A stretch of 64,000 bases of DNA from an uncultured Prevotellaceae bacterium (GTDB taxonomy: Bacteria; Bacteroidota; Bacteroidia; Bacteroidales; Bacteroidaceae). The stretch covers positions 45,463 through 109,462 of the forward strand of contig CACXTX010000002.1 of the NCBI GenBank assembly GCA_902770635.1, given 5' to 3'. Below are positions 26,224 through 35,418 of this stretch, one piece after another. Every line of letters starts with the position of its first letter. Position 1 is the first letter of the stretch. A program made the translations under genes and the position numbers. Under the pieces are notes generated by a model. The model was not told the DNA's origin, searched no databases, and saw only the letters and a program-made list of their open reading frames with translations.

Positions 26224-27390
26224 ATGGATTTTTGGAGATTTATATATTATATTGACATTATTTTGTTTATCTTTGTGGCAGCTACGGTTCTTTACTTGGC
26301 CGTATTCGCATTGGCATCACTACTTAACAAACATACTGACGTTCCTAAAGCCAAGAAACAGAACCGTTTTATCATTCTGATTCCTGTCTATAAGAATGGT
26401 ATTGGCGCAGAACACACAGTACGTGCAGCATTAGGACAAACATATCCTCAACGACTTTTTGACATCACAGTCATCTCCGATCATATTGACGAGATCAGCA
26501 ATTTCCGAATGGCCCAACAACCTGTCACACTTTTAACTCCGAATTTTGAGAAAAGTTCCAGAGCTAAATCTTTACAATTGGCTATCAACAACCTTCCCCA
26601 ATTCAAGATTTATGATATTGTGGTAATTCTCAATGCAGGAAATATTGTAGAACCCGATTTCCTGGAGAAGATGAATGATGCATATGAATCTGCAGGAACA
26701 AAAGCCATTCAGGCACATCGACTTTCACAAAACCGTGATACTGCATCAGCCCGTCTGAGTTCCACTTTTGAAGAAATCAACAATTCTATTTTCCGTCGTG
26801 GTCATATTGCATTAGGGCTTTCCGCAGCATCGGCAGGCTCTGCTATGGCTTTCGACTTCAACTGGTTTAAGGAGAACATCATGACCATTGACACCGTATT
26901 TGACGATAAAGAATTAGAGATCCGACTCCTTCGCCAACATATCTTCATAGACTATTTTGACGATATCCTTGTCTTTGAGGAAAAATATCGTAAGGCAGAG
27001 GATTTTAGTCGTCAGCGTGGACGTTGGATAGCCTCCCAATTCACAAATATCATCCGTAATATCCACTATCTACCTATGGCGATTTTCACCAAGCATTACA
27101 ATCTGACGGATAAGATTATCCAGTGGATGATACTTCCTCGTATGATTATGATGGGTATTATTCTGCTAATGGGCGCTGTGACGCCATTCATCTACTTCAC
27201 CCTAGCACTTAAATGGTGGGCATTATTCGCTATCGTACTCTTTATATTTGCGATAGCCACTCCTAATTACTTGGTTGATGACAAATGGGACAAGACATTC
27301 TACATGCTGCCTGTCATCTTCCTGAGCGCTCTATTTTCCAAGACCATTATAGGTAAACGTCTCAAAGCATACGCTAACCAAAAACTATAG
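26224..27390 (+). CDS. Membrane-bound family-2 glycosyltransferase paralogue with altered DXD motif
   Basis: A 388-residue GT2 protein with one N-terminal membrane helix and two to three C-terminal helices, as in NodC/BcsA-like enzymes. The domain has IILIPVYKNG and the C-terminal RQRGRW (QxxRW) motif. Where its neighbour has DAD, this one has NAG (residues 137-139, in VVILNAGNIVEPDFLEK), so the metal ligands are lost; the ED motif reads DDKELE. It is clearly a tandem duplicate of the next gene, sharing segment after segment. It may be inactive and serve as a partner, or may use a different mechanism. The spacing to its neighbours is 4 and 9 bases. Confidence 0.87.
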   Translation: MDFWRFIYYIDIILFIFVAATVLYLAVFALASLLNKHTDVPKAKKQNRFIILIPVYKNGIGAEHTVRAALGQTYPQRLFDITVISDHIDEISNFRMAQQPVTLLTPNFEKSSRAKSLQLAINNLPQFKIYDIVVILNAGNIVEPDFLEKMNDAYESAGTKAIQAHRLSQNRDTASARLSSTFEEINNSIFRRGHIALGLSAASAGSAMAFDFNWFKENIMTIDTVFDDKELEIRLLRQHIFIDYFDDILVFEEKYRKAEDFSRQRGRWIASQFTNIIRNIHYLPMAIFTKHYNLTDKIIQWMILPRMIMMGIILLMGAVTPFIYFTLALKWWALFAIVLFIFAIATPNYLVDDKWDKTFYMLPVIFLSALFSKTIIGKRLKAYANQKL

Positions 27391-27399
27391 TTTTCAATC

Positions 27400-28599
27400 A
27401 TGATCTGGCTATTAATTCATATCGTAGAAATTTTCCTTTGGCTGCTTTTGGCTGCCTCAGGAATTTACATCTTGTTTTTTGCGCTCGTTTCCCTTATGTG
27501 GAAGAAACCTGTATCTCGTCTCGCTACCTATTTCTCTGGGAAACTGGCAGCCACACGACAAAGAACAGAGTATAAGTTCCTTATATTATACCCTGCTTAC
27601 AACGAGGATTGCGTCATTGTCCCCTCTGTACGCAAAACCCTTGGACAATACTATCCATACAACGGTTTCCACGTTGCCGTTATCTCCGACCACATGACAG
27701 AAGAGACCAACAACCAGCTCCGCGAACTCCCTATCACCTTGTTGACTCCCATTTTTGAAAAGAGCAGTAAGGCGAAGGCCATGCAATATGCCATGGACCA
27801 AATCAAGGAAGATTACGACTACGTAGTTATTTTAGACGCAGACAATGTCGTAGAAGCTGATTTCTTGGAGAAACTCAATGAAGTTTGCGCCAAAGGCTAT
27901 AAAGCCATCCAATGTCACCGCTGTGCAAAAAACAGTAACAACGACATTGCGGTACTTGACGGTGTCAGCGAGGAAATCAACAACACCATCTTCCGCAAGG
28001 CCCATAATCGCATTGGCTTGTCTTCAGCCTTGATTGGCTCAGGCATGTGCTTTGATTTCAAATGGTTCAAGAAGAATGTCTATAATCTCAGTACTGCTGG
28101 TGAAGACCGAGAGTTAGAAGCCCTTCTGCTCATGCAAGAGATATACATCCATTATGAGGAAAGCATTCCCGTCTTTGACGAGAAGGTCAGCAACAAAGAA
28201 AATTTCCAAAAGCAGCGTTTACGCTGGATGACCGCTCAGATACAGAGTCTGTTCAGAATGCTTCCCTATATACCCCACGCTATCATTACGGGTAATATAG
28301 ACTATATCGACAAGACCGTCCAACAGGCATTGATTCCCCGTTCCATGCTTATTGTGCTGACTTTCATGTTAGCATGTATGATTACCCTACTCTCTAGAGA
28401 ATGGTGTATTAAGTGGTGGCTGTTATTTTTATTTATCTGCACATCCCTTTACGTTTCAACACCGCGCCAGTTACGCAAGCACTCTGTTTTTGGCAAGCTA
28501 TTCTCCCTACCTTTATTGGTATGGAAGATGATTCTGAATATTCTCAAGATAGATCGTAAGAACACCGACTTTATTCATACTACACACGATAAGACATAA
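27400..28599 (+). CDS. Membrane-bound family-2 glycosyltransferase, intact copy
   Basis: A 399-residue GT2 enzyme with an N-terminal membrane helix and C-terminal helices. All expected motifs are present: FLILYPAYNED, DXD as VVILDADNVVEADFLEK (DAD at 146-148), the catalytic-base region AGEDRELEALLL, and QKQRLRW (QxxRW). It is paralogous over its length to the preceding gene, which lacks the DXD. The QxxRW motif is typical of processive or membrane-embedded transferases, but single-sugar transfer is also possible in a Wzy-type locus. Confidence 0.88.
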   Translation: MIWLLIHIVEIFLWLLLAASGIYILFFALVSLMWKKPVSRLATYFSGKLAATRQRTEYKFLILYPAYNEDCVIVPSVRKTLGQYYPYNGFHVAVISDHMTEETNNQLRELPITLLTPIFEKSSKAKAMQYAMDQIKEDYDYVVILDADNVVEADFLEKLNEVCAKGYKAIQCHRCAKNSNNDIAVLDGVSEEINNTIFRKAHNRIGLSSALIGSGMCFDFKWFKKNVYNLSTAGEDRELEALLLMQEIYIHYEESIPVFDEKVSNKENFQKQRLRWMTAQIQSLFRMLPYIPHAIITGNIDYIDKTVQQALIPRSMLIVLTFMLACMITLLSREWCIKWWLLFLFICTSLYVSTPRQLRKHSVFGKLFSLPLLVWKMILNILKIDRKNTDFIHTTHDKT

Positions 28600-28602
28600 A
28601 CA

Positions 28603-30165
28603 ATGAGTGAACGAGTACATAGAAGTGTCATGAATATCAAGGTGGGCATGTTGTTTTATGTCCTCTCCCTCTTTCTTGCCTTCTTCGCTCGTAGGATTTT
28701 TCTTGACTGCTTAGGTGCTGAATTCATTGGCCTTACAGGAATGCTCATGAATATTATGAGTTTTCTTAGCGTGGCCGAATTAGGTATTGGCACCAGCATT
28801 ATCTATTTCCTTTATAAGCCACTGCAGGAAGACAACCATGAAAAGATAAACGAAATCATGTCCATGCTAGCCTATCTATATCGTTGCATAGGCTTTGTCA
28901 TTGGAGCCATCGGAGTGATTGTCAGTATCTTTTTCCCATGGTGGTTCAGTCATCTTACATCGGGACTTCCCCTAGTCTATTTTGCCTTCTATTCTTTTTT
29001 AGCCACCTCTATGGCTGGCTATATCTTCAACTACAAGCAATTACTGGTCATCGCCAACCAGAAGCAATACATGGTTAACGCCTATTTCCAAACCATCGGA
29101 ATAGTACAAAGTCTGGTACAAATCATATTGGCCTATTATTATCGCAACCTTTGGCTTTGGGTTGTTGTCGGTTTGGTTTTCACGATTTTGGGCATTATTG
29201 TATTCAATCACCGCATTCAACAACTTTATCCATGGCTTGACATTAATCTGAAGAAAGGACGTCATAATTTGAAGACTTATCCTGAAGTGTTAAAGAAGAC
29301 CCGTCAGGTATTTGTTCAGAAGATTAAAGATATCATACTTTATCACAGCGATGAGATATTAGTCGGAATGTTTGTCTCTGTGGTCAAGGTCGCCTTTTAT
29401 GGAAATTACACCATGATTATCAACAAGCTCAATTTCTTGGTCAACATCTTATCCGAAGGTTTGAGCGCAGGTGTCGGTAATTTGCTAGCCGAAGGAAATG
29501 AGAAGAATATCATGAAAGTGTTTTGGGAACTGACAGCAGCCCGTTTTTTCATTTTGGGTGGCATTATCTTTTCGCTTCTGATGTTTCTCCAACCATTTAT
29601 AGGATGCTGGCTAGGCAAGCAATATCAGTTAGATTATATCATTGTCTATCTGCTAATTTTCAACTTGTTTATACGTTACCAGAGTGCAGCTGTTTATATT
29701 TATATCGGTTCTGCCGGATTGTTTTCCGATGTATGGGCAGCCTGGACAGAACTGATAATAAACCTCACTGTAACTGTATTACTCGCCCCCTTCTTGGGCA
29801 TTGCGGGCATCTTGTTAGGTAAAATATTCAGTTTCTTTTTTATCAGTGTGTTTTGGAAACCCTATTATCTATTCTCTCAAGGTTTCCATAAGAGTGTATG
29901 GATTTATTGGAAGGGCATGACTCCATATTATCTAGTCTTTGCCTTTTTTACTATACTTACATTATGGCTCAAATACACCATCATCGACACTTATGTCAAT
30001 TCGTTCTATTCATTGTTAATCTATGGTGCAGCCCTAATCATTCCATTGCTCACAGCATTCTTCCTGCTACTATTCATCTTTACCAACGGAATGAAATATT
30101 TTGTAGCGCGAAAGCCTGTTGTATATTCTTTCCTTAGTCGAATTACATTTAACAAACTGGCATGA
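28603..30165 (+). CDS. Polysaccharide flippase (Wzx-like, MOP superfamily)
   Basis: A 520-residue inner-membrane protein with about 12-14 hydrophobic helices. The N-terminal region (FYVLSLFLAFFARRIFLDCLG followed by GMLMNIMSFLSVAELGIGTS) is typical of polysaccharide-biosynthesis flippases of Bacteroidota and Firmicutes. It would move lipid-linked repeat units across the inner membrane to the polymerase. The 3' end overlaps the next gene by 4 bases (ATGA). With the initiating transferase, Wzz-like protein and polymerase it completes a Wzx/Wzy pathway. Confidence 0.9.
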   Translation: MSERVHRSVMNIKVGMLFYVLSLFLAFFARRIFLDCLGAEFIGLTGMLMNIMSFLSVAELGIGTSIIYFLYKPLQEDNHEKINEIMSMLAYLYRCIGFVIGAIGVIVSIFFPWWFSHLTSGLPLVYFAFYSFLATSMAGYIFNYKQLLVIANQKQYMVNAYFQTIGIVQSLVQIILAYYYRNLWLWVVVGLVFTILGIIVFNHRIQQLYPWLDINLKKGRHNLKTYPEVLKKTRQVFVQKIKDIILYHSDEILVGMFVSVVKVAFYGNYTMIINKLNFLVNILSEGLSAGVGNLLAEGNEKNIMKVFWELTAARFFILGGIIFSLLMFLQPFIGCWLGKQYQLDYIIVYLLIFNLFIRYQSAAVYIYIGSAGLFSDVWAAWTELIINLTVTVLLAPFLGIAGILLGKIFSFFFISVFWKPYYLFSQGFHKSVWIYWKGMTPYYLVFAFFTILTLWLKYTIIDTYVNSFYSLLIYGAALIIPLLTAFFLLLFIFTNGMKYFVARKPVVYSFLSRITFNKLA

Positions 30166-31088
30166 AATCTATTGTTGTCATATTCCCCCATTTTGGAACA
30201 TTACCCCCACAATACAAGATGTGGCGAGCCTCAGCATTATGCAATGCAGACATAGACTTCCTGTTTTTTACTGATTGTGATGTGGAGCCTGCGAAAAACA
30301 TCAAGGTTCACAGAATGTCTTTTGAACAATTTAGGGAGATTGTGCAAAACAAATTTGATTTCCCTATCGTGCTCGACCGCCCCTACAAGATATGCGATTA
30401 CCGTCCAGCTTTTGCCTATATTCTCTACGATTATGTAAAAAGCTACGATTTCTGGGGATGGGGCGACTTAGACGTCGTATATGGTGACATTCGACATTTT
30501 GTTACTGATGCTGTTTTGTCTCAGTATAAAATGATATCTGGCTTTGGACACTTCACCCTGTATCGGAACGAAGAATACACCAATATCTTCTTCATGAAGG
30601 AAATCGAAGGGTATGTCAGTTACAAAGACGCTTTCACCAATCAGTGTTCTATGTATTTCGACGAATACAAATACAAAGGATTTGGTGACAAGTGGCGTGG
30701 CTGCCACCCTGAAGACTGTTGGCTGGAATGGCCTTTTGATAACGTTTCCCGTCCCAAAGAAGCCTATCATTTCAACAGCCTCAATCGTAAATGGAAGCAA
30801 GTTATCTTTGAGCATGTGGGCAAGAAGTTGTATATGATTCGTTTCAGCAACGGAAAGATGGAGAAAAGAGAATCACTATATGCACATTTCCAACATCGAG
30901 GGTTTATGAGAGACTGCGTCTCAGACTATGCCCATTTTCTAGTAACACCTCGTGCCATCATTGACTATCCAAAGCATTTCGTTAACCTCAGGCTTCGCTT
31001 TCTCTGTCGTAAACGTACGCTGATGACAAAATATTACCAGTGGAAGGACCGTATCATCTGGAAATTAGGTATGAGTAAAATGAAATAA
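30162..31088 (+). CDS. Putative glycosyltransferase of the DUF6625 type
   Basis: A 308-residue protein I match to a Bacteroidota/Firmicutes family found in capsule loci (DUF6625, from memory). It has a short N-terminal strand (SIVVIFPHFG), a possible metal site in FWGWGDLDVVYGDIRHF, and a conserved CHPEDCWLEWPFD-like segment. There is no membrane helix. A GT-A-like fold acting on a sugar or phosphosugar is plausible from context, but no catalytic function is proven. Its start overlaps the flippase stop. Confidence 0.7.
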   Translation: MKSIVVIFPHFGTLPPQYKMWRASALCNADIDFLFFTDCDVEPAKNIKVHRMSFEQFREIVQNKFDFPIVLDRPYKICDYRPAFAYILYDYVKSYDFWGWGDLDVVYGDIRHFVTDAVLSQYKMISGFGHFTLYRNEEYTNIFFMKEIEGYVSYKDAFTNQCSMYFDEYKYKGFGDKWRGCHPEDCWLEWPFDNVSRPKEAYHFNSLNRKWKQVIFEHVGKKLYMIRFSNGKMEKRESLYAHFQHRGFMRDCVSDYAHFLVTPRAIIDYPKHFVNLRLRFLCRKRTLMTKYYQWKDRIIWKLGMSKMK

Positions 31089-31111
31089 CTGTTATAAAGA
31101 GGGCTAATCAT

Positions 31112-32290
31112 ATGAAGATTGCTATATTAAATTCAGGCATTCTACCTGTTCCTGCCGTTCTTGGAGGAGCTGTTGAGAATTTAACAGACTTTTATCTGGA
31201 TTATAACAACAGAGTAAAGCTTCATGATATTACAGTTTATAGTGTATGGGACCCAAAGGTGAAGAAACATCCAGCAATGTCCTCTTGTGTGAATCACTAT
31301 TACTATATTGACACAACAAGTTTCAAAGCAAGAATAGAAAGGAGAATTCGAAAGTATTTCCATTCTGAGAAAGAGTATTATAACTATTTTATAGAGTACT
31401 ATTTTGAGAAAGCGTTTTCCGACATAAAGGCGAAGCATTTTGACTATATCATTTTAGAGAACAGCCCTGGTCATGCCTATAAACTATCTCAAAGAGGTTA
31501 TAGAAATCTCATATTGCATCTCAATAATGACTTACTTAATTCTGAGTCCAGATACCATGACAACATCTTTAATTCCCTCTCACTGATATTAACCTGTTCA
31601 GATTATATCAAAGAAAGAGTATCCACCATTCAAGCTTGTAACAAAATACGGACACTATACAATGCTATTGACGTAAAAAGATTCTCACCTCAAAAGTCTT
31701 CCCATATCAATCGGGAACAATTAGGTTTCTCCGAGAATGATTTTATTATTGTATTTAGTGGTCGTATTAATCAAGACAAAGGTGTTTCAGAATTAATAGA
31801 TGCCATGTTACGAATGAAAGACGTTTCTGATATTAAATTGATGATTATAGGCGGATCTTTCTTTGGCAATACAAATAATGAAGATTCCTTTATTTGTTCA
31901 TTAAAAGACAGAGCAAAGACATTAGAAAAGAGAATCGTATTTACAGGTTTTATCCCTTACGAGGATGTTCCAAACTATTTACATCTTGCAGATATTGCCG
32001 TTTTACCATCTATGTGGGAAGAGCCTTTTGGTCTAACCATTGTTGAGGCACTTGCCGCTGGACTTCCGCTTGTCACAACACGAAGTGGGGGTATCCCAGA
32101 AATCTGTGAGGGTGTAGCCACAATTGTAGATAAAGAAAATGTTGTAAACGACCTTGCCACTGCCATCATCGACCTATACCAACATCCTGAAAAAAGAGCA
32201 TTGATGGCAAAAGCCTCTGTAGAGCGAGCCCAACAGTTCGATAAGGAAACGTATTCCAAGAAATTCTTTGCTGCCTTAGAGAATCTTTAG
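31112..32290 (+). CDS. Family-4 glycosyltransferase
   Basis: A 392-residue GT-B retaining transferase. The C-terminal donor-binding half has IVFSGRINQDKGVSELIDAM and the EX7E signature in EEPFGLTIVEALAAGLPLVTT. The gene is noticeably more AT-rich and its codons differ from the flanking operon genes, which suggests a later addition to the locus. It is probably the last gene of the operon: it ends one base beyond the 3' end of a convergent ATP-grasp gene. Confidence 0.9.
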   Translation: MKIAILNSGILPVPAVLGGAVENLTDFYLDYNNRVKLHDITVYSVWDPKVKKHPAMSSCVNHYYYIDTTSFKARIERRIRKYFHSEKEYYNYFIEYYFEKAFSDIKAKHFDYIILENSPGHAYKLSQRGYRNLILHLNNDLLNSESRYHDNIFNSLSLILTCSDYIKERVSTIQACNKIRTLYNAIDVKRFSPQKSSHINREQLGFSENDFIIVFSGRINQDKGVSELIDAMLRMKDVSDIKLMIIGGSFFGNTNNEDSFICSLKDRAKTLEKRIVFTGFIPYEDVPNYLHLADIAVLPSMWEEPFGLTIVEALAAGLPLVTTRSGGIPEICEGVATIVDKENVVNDLATAIIDLYQHPEKRALMAKASVERAQQFDKETYSKKFFAALENL

Positions 32291-33279
32291 TTGCCTTTGG
32301 GCAATCGTATTCTGTCACCTATCATCCTTTGGAACTCCATAGTAAAATGGTTGTTCATGCCAGAGAAGGCGAAAAAGGTCATCTCACCAAAGTATATCTT
32401 GCCCTTGACATTATACAAATCTACCCGCACTTGTGGGTAACCTTTGCCTATAATCTCTGCAATCTCTATCATGCGTTCCAAATTCTGGGGACGAGGAACA
32501 TTACGATAGTTTACACCTGTGTCGGCCAAATACTGGCGCATGGGTTGCCAGGTGTGTATATCATATAAATCGTAGATAGTCTTGCTACCACCACTGCCAC
32601 TCTCTAAACTACGGTCATAACATACCATATCATATTGTACCTTACCATCAATACACCTAATCTTATGATCAACGGTTGTTTCTGACGAGAACTCATCCGT
32701 ATTATCCATTTCTATCAAGCTCTCAGCCATTATACGTGGCTTGATGGATGTATAGTGTGGTTCGCACGAGTCATAACCATACCTGACAGAGACATGTTTA
32801 TTTAGGAAGTCAACAACTGACTGCTTGTCCATTTTGCTCTTGTCGCGAATAATGATGGTACTGCCACAATCGTGCGTACATTTTAACACGAATTTATCAG
32901 GAAGTTTGTCAAAGTCGATATCCTCTGCCCTATCCCATACCCCATAGCACTCTGTAAGTATATCTTTCAATCCCAGACTTTCGATATGCTTACGAACTTC
33001 ATACTTGTCAGTATATTCCGTCCATTTCGACGTATCAGTATATACCTCCATCCAGGTTAGTTTCTCATTTAAAGTTCTTGGATTTTTCCAAGGAAACTTT
33101 CTCCTGTAGAAACGATTCCACTTCATCTCAAAGGCTTTCCTTGGATTGGTTTCAACCAGTTTCTTCCATTCGTATGTACCCTCTATATATTTCATAAAGT
33201 ACAATGCTTTCAGTGATCTGATGGGATGCAACACTGACCAGAGGCGCATTCTTGTTTTATACGAAAGACAACTCATCAT
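32287..33279 (-). CDS. TupA-like ATP-grasp protein
   Basis: A 330-residue protein of the TupA-like ATP-grasp family, recognised by FVLKCTHDCGSTIIIRDKS, the central MAESLIE region and GEMTFFAFSGMNNH. The family is named after a teichuronopeptide synthesis protein and is frequent in capsule loci; ATP-grasp enzymes join a carboxylate to an amine or similar nucleophile, so it may add an amino-acid-like decoration to a uronic acid. That activity is inference. It runs against the main operon and has its own promoter. Confidence 0.86.
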   Translation of the reverse strand: MMSCLSYKTRMRLWSVLHPIRSLKALYFMKYIEGTYEWKKLVETNPRKAFEMKWNRFYRRKFPWKNPRTLNEKLTWMEVYTDTSKWTEYTDKYEVRKHIESLGLKDILTECYGVWDRAEDIDFDKLPDKFVLKCTHDCGSTIIIRDKSKMDKQSVVDFLNKHVSVRYGYDSCEPHYTSIKPRIMAESLIEMDNTDEFSSETTVDHKIRCIDGKVQYDMVCYDRSLESGSGGSKTIYDLYDIHTWQPMRQYLADTGVNYRNVPRPQNLERMIEIAEIIGKGYPQVRVDLYNVKGKIYFGEMTFFAFSGMNNHFTMEFQRMIGDRIRLPKGN

Positions 33280-33310
33280 AATTAGATATCGTATTTTTTA
33301 TTCTATTTTG

Positions 33311-33318
33311 CAAAGATA
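33311..33318 (-). promoter_or_regulatory. -7 element of the ATP-grasp gene
   Basis: TATCTTTG on the minus strand, 31 bases before the ATG of the ATP-grasp gene. Confidence 0.6.
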
Positions 33319-33342
33319 ATCCAAATTAATAACTCCTCCAAC

Positions 33343-34365
33343 TTATTTTGTTATTTTTTCTTTGTTTTTCAACTTCCCTATTAATTGTTTATACAACAGA
33401 ACGGGAATTATGCATAACAAAGTAGAAATGAAGATCATAATAAGCGTTTTATCCTGAACAGAAAACTGGTTTATGATAAATTCAGAAAAACAAGAAAAAT
33501 AGAGTAACTGAAAAAGGTATATTTCATAAGAGTACTTCCCAATTTGTGTTATGACAGCCGAGAATGCATAGTTATTAATATATGTATAGATCACTTTTAG
33601 ACATAAGATTATGAAAAAAGCGATATAAACATAACATATCCAATGACAAGTACTCCATGCCTTAACATGATAGAAATATGGACTAAAATCAAAACTACTA
33701 TATGAAAAGAGGAAAGCAGATGCCACACTTACGATGGATAACAACAAGGTCTTCCGATTTAGCGTAAAGCCTTGAGTTGCAAGAAGGAATCCCAAGTATA
33801 TGAGGAAAATATAACGTAAAAAAGACATCCTGTATAACCATTCTGGCATAGAAAAAAAAGCGCAAATCATTTCAGCCGATTGTGATAACAGAATGAATAC
33901 GATCAATGCATAAACATTTCTAACCTTAACAAAAGGTCTGAATAATGGAAGTAACAAGGCAAATTGTATATAAATCCATGGATAGTAGGCTCCTGGGCCA
34001 CCCGTCAAAATATATACAATATCTCGAGATGATGGAATCGTATGATCAGGATATTCACAATAGAGTAGGATTGCCAATATGATAACCTCCACTATCAGGA
34101 AGGGACGAACTACTCTTTTCCACATTTTACAAAAATCAGGCTTTGCAACATCAATTCCTTTTTTATAAAAATGGAAAACCTGTATCATTAAGAAGATGGG
34201 CACAGCAGGACTTCCCCAAATAGGGAAAAGAATCTGTGTCCTCAGTTCAGAAGGAATACAATGGTTTAGGATAATAAGCACGATACATATCCCCTTCAAG
34301 AAGTCGATGAAAGGATCATATCCCACACGATTAAATTCTATTTTAAGGAGATTTGTATTCGCCAT
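33343..34365 (-). CDS. Acyltransferase family 3 (O-acetyltransferase) membrane protein
   Basis: A 340-residue protein with about ten membrane helices of the acyltransferase-3 type. The N-terminal motif FIDFLKGICIVLIILNHC has the conserved His of helix 1, and a conserved Arg-rich loop is at WKRVVRPFLI. Such enzymes O-acetylate surface polysaccharides using cytoplasmic acetyl-CoA. The AT-rich composition resembles that of the GT4 at 31112. It precedes the ATP-grasp gene on the same strand, but each has its own promoter. Confidence 0.87.
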   Translation of the reverse strand: MANTNLLKIEFNRVGYDPFIDFLKGICIVLIILNHCIPSELRTQILFPIWGSPAVPIFLMIQVFHFYKKGIDVAKPDFCKMWKRVVRPFLIVEVIILAILLYCEYPDHTIPSSRDIVYILTGGPGAYYPWIYIQFALLLPLFRPFVKVRNVYALIVFILLSQSAEMICAFFSMPEWLYRMSFLRYIFLIYLGFLLATQGFTLNRKTLLLSIVSVASAFLFSYSSFDFSPYFYHVKAWSTCHWICYVYIAFFIILCLKVIYTYINNYAFSAVITQIGKYSYEIYLFQLLYFSCFSEFIINQFSVQDKTLIMIFISTLLCIIPVLLYKQLIGKLKNKEKITK

Positions 34366-34393
34366 GCTTGTTTTTATGTCCTATTTACAACTG

Positions 34394-34428
34394 CAAAGGT
34401 ACATACAAATTTAGTAAGAACAGACAAA
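34394..34428 (-). promoter_or_regulatory. Acyltransferase promoter
   Basis: On the minus strand TTTG (34428-34425), 23-base spacer, TACCTTTG (34401-34394), 28 bases before the ATG at 34365. Confidence 0.6.
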
Positions 34429-34465
34429 AAAAGGCTAAACATTTTATTATTTAATAGAAAATATG

Positions 34466-34473
34466 TATTTTTG
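34466..34473 (+). promoter_or_regulatory. -7 element of the GT2 gene at 34490
   Basis: TATTTTTG ends 16 bases before the ATG at 34490. It overlaps the start of a longer in-frame reading (ATG 34463), which is therefore not the true start. Confidence 0.6.
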
Positions 34474-34489
34474 CAGCAAATACAAGCAA

Positions 34490-35398
34490 ATGGTCAAAGT
34501 CAGCATCATATTACCAATATACAATGTAGCTCCTTATCTTGACGAAGCATTTCAGTCGCTTTTAACACAGACGTTATCAGACATTGAAATTATTGCTGTC
34601 AACGACGGATCTACAGACAACAGTCAAGAACGAATAGACTACTATGCCGCAAAAGACAGTAGAATTCTCGCGCTTCGACAAGAGAACCAAGGACTCTCTG
34701 GAGCCAGGAACACTGCACTTCTGCATGCTACAGGAGAATATATTTACATGATGGACTCTGATGATGTATTAAGTAATCCTGATGCCTTAAAGATTAGTTA
34801 TGAATATGCCAAGAGACACCATGCAGACTTCATTTTCTTTGACGGTGTAAGATTCTCAGATAAGGACCATCATGTGATTTCCAATATAAAAAGAACTCAT
34901 CTTGTTGAGGAGAATAAGAAATACGATGGTGAATATCTGCTTCATCTAATGCTTGACAAAGAAACCCACAATAGTGCGGTATGGTTATTGCTGATTAACC
35001 ACAATTACATGCGCCGTCTTGGAGTTACCTTTTATCCTGGTATTATCCATGAAGATGAGCTATTCACTACAATACTTACATTAAGTAGTAAATCCATATA
35101 TGCACTACAAGAATCATTTGTCAACCACCGTGTCAGATCAACATCCATCATGGGATTACACTATTCCAAGCGAAACATAAACTGCTACCTGACCGTTGCT
35201 GACGAGTTGCTGCATTTTAGCAAAGCCCCCATCATCCACAAGTTTCTGCGCTACACTCTGAGCAAAGTATTTTATACGGGTCATTTGATACCATTCCGTG
35301 ACAAGCCCTCTATATTCTGGCGTGCCGTACGCTCAGGGTACCTGAAATATATCGGTCTAAAATCCGTCTTAGTTTTTTGGATAAAAAATGAAAACTAG
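34490..35398 (+). CDS. Family-2 glycosyltransferase
   Basis: A 302-residue GT-A transferase with KVSIILPIYNVAPYLDEA, EIIAVNDGSTDNSQ, GLSGARNTAL and the DXD motif YIYMMDSDDVL, all classical for capsule and O-antigen GT2 enzymes. The start is set at 34490 because the promoter element covers the upstream alternative. The donor sugar is unknown. The gene is followed after 20 bases by the phosphoethanolamine-transferase-like gene, so the two are probably co-transcribed. Confidence 0.9.
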   Translation: MVKVSIILPIYNVAPYLDEAFQSLLTQTLSDIEIIAVNDGSTDNSQERIDYYAAKDSRILALRQENQGLSGARNTALLHATGEYIYMMDSDDVLSNPDALKISYEYAKRHHADFIFFDGVRFSDKDHHVISNIKRTHLVEENKKYDGEYLLHLMLDKETHNSAVWLLLINHNYMRRLGVTFYPGIIHEDELFTTILTLSSKSIYALQESFVNHRVRSTSIMGLHYSKRNINCYLTVADELLHFSKAPIIHKFLRYTLSKVFYTGHLIPFRDKPSIFWRAVRSGYLKYIGLKSVLVFWIKNEN

Positions 35399-35418
35399 TA
35401 TTCTGAATAGGTCATACA

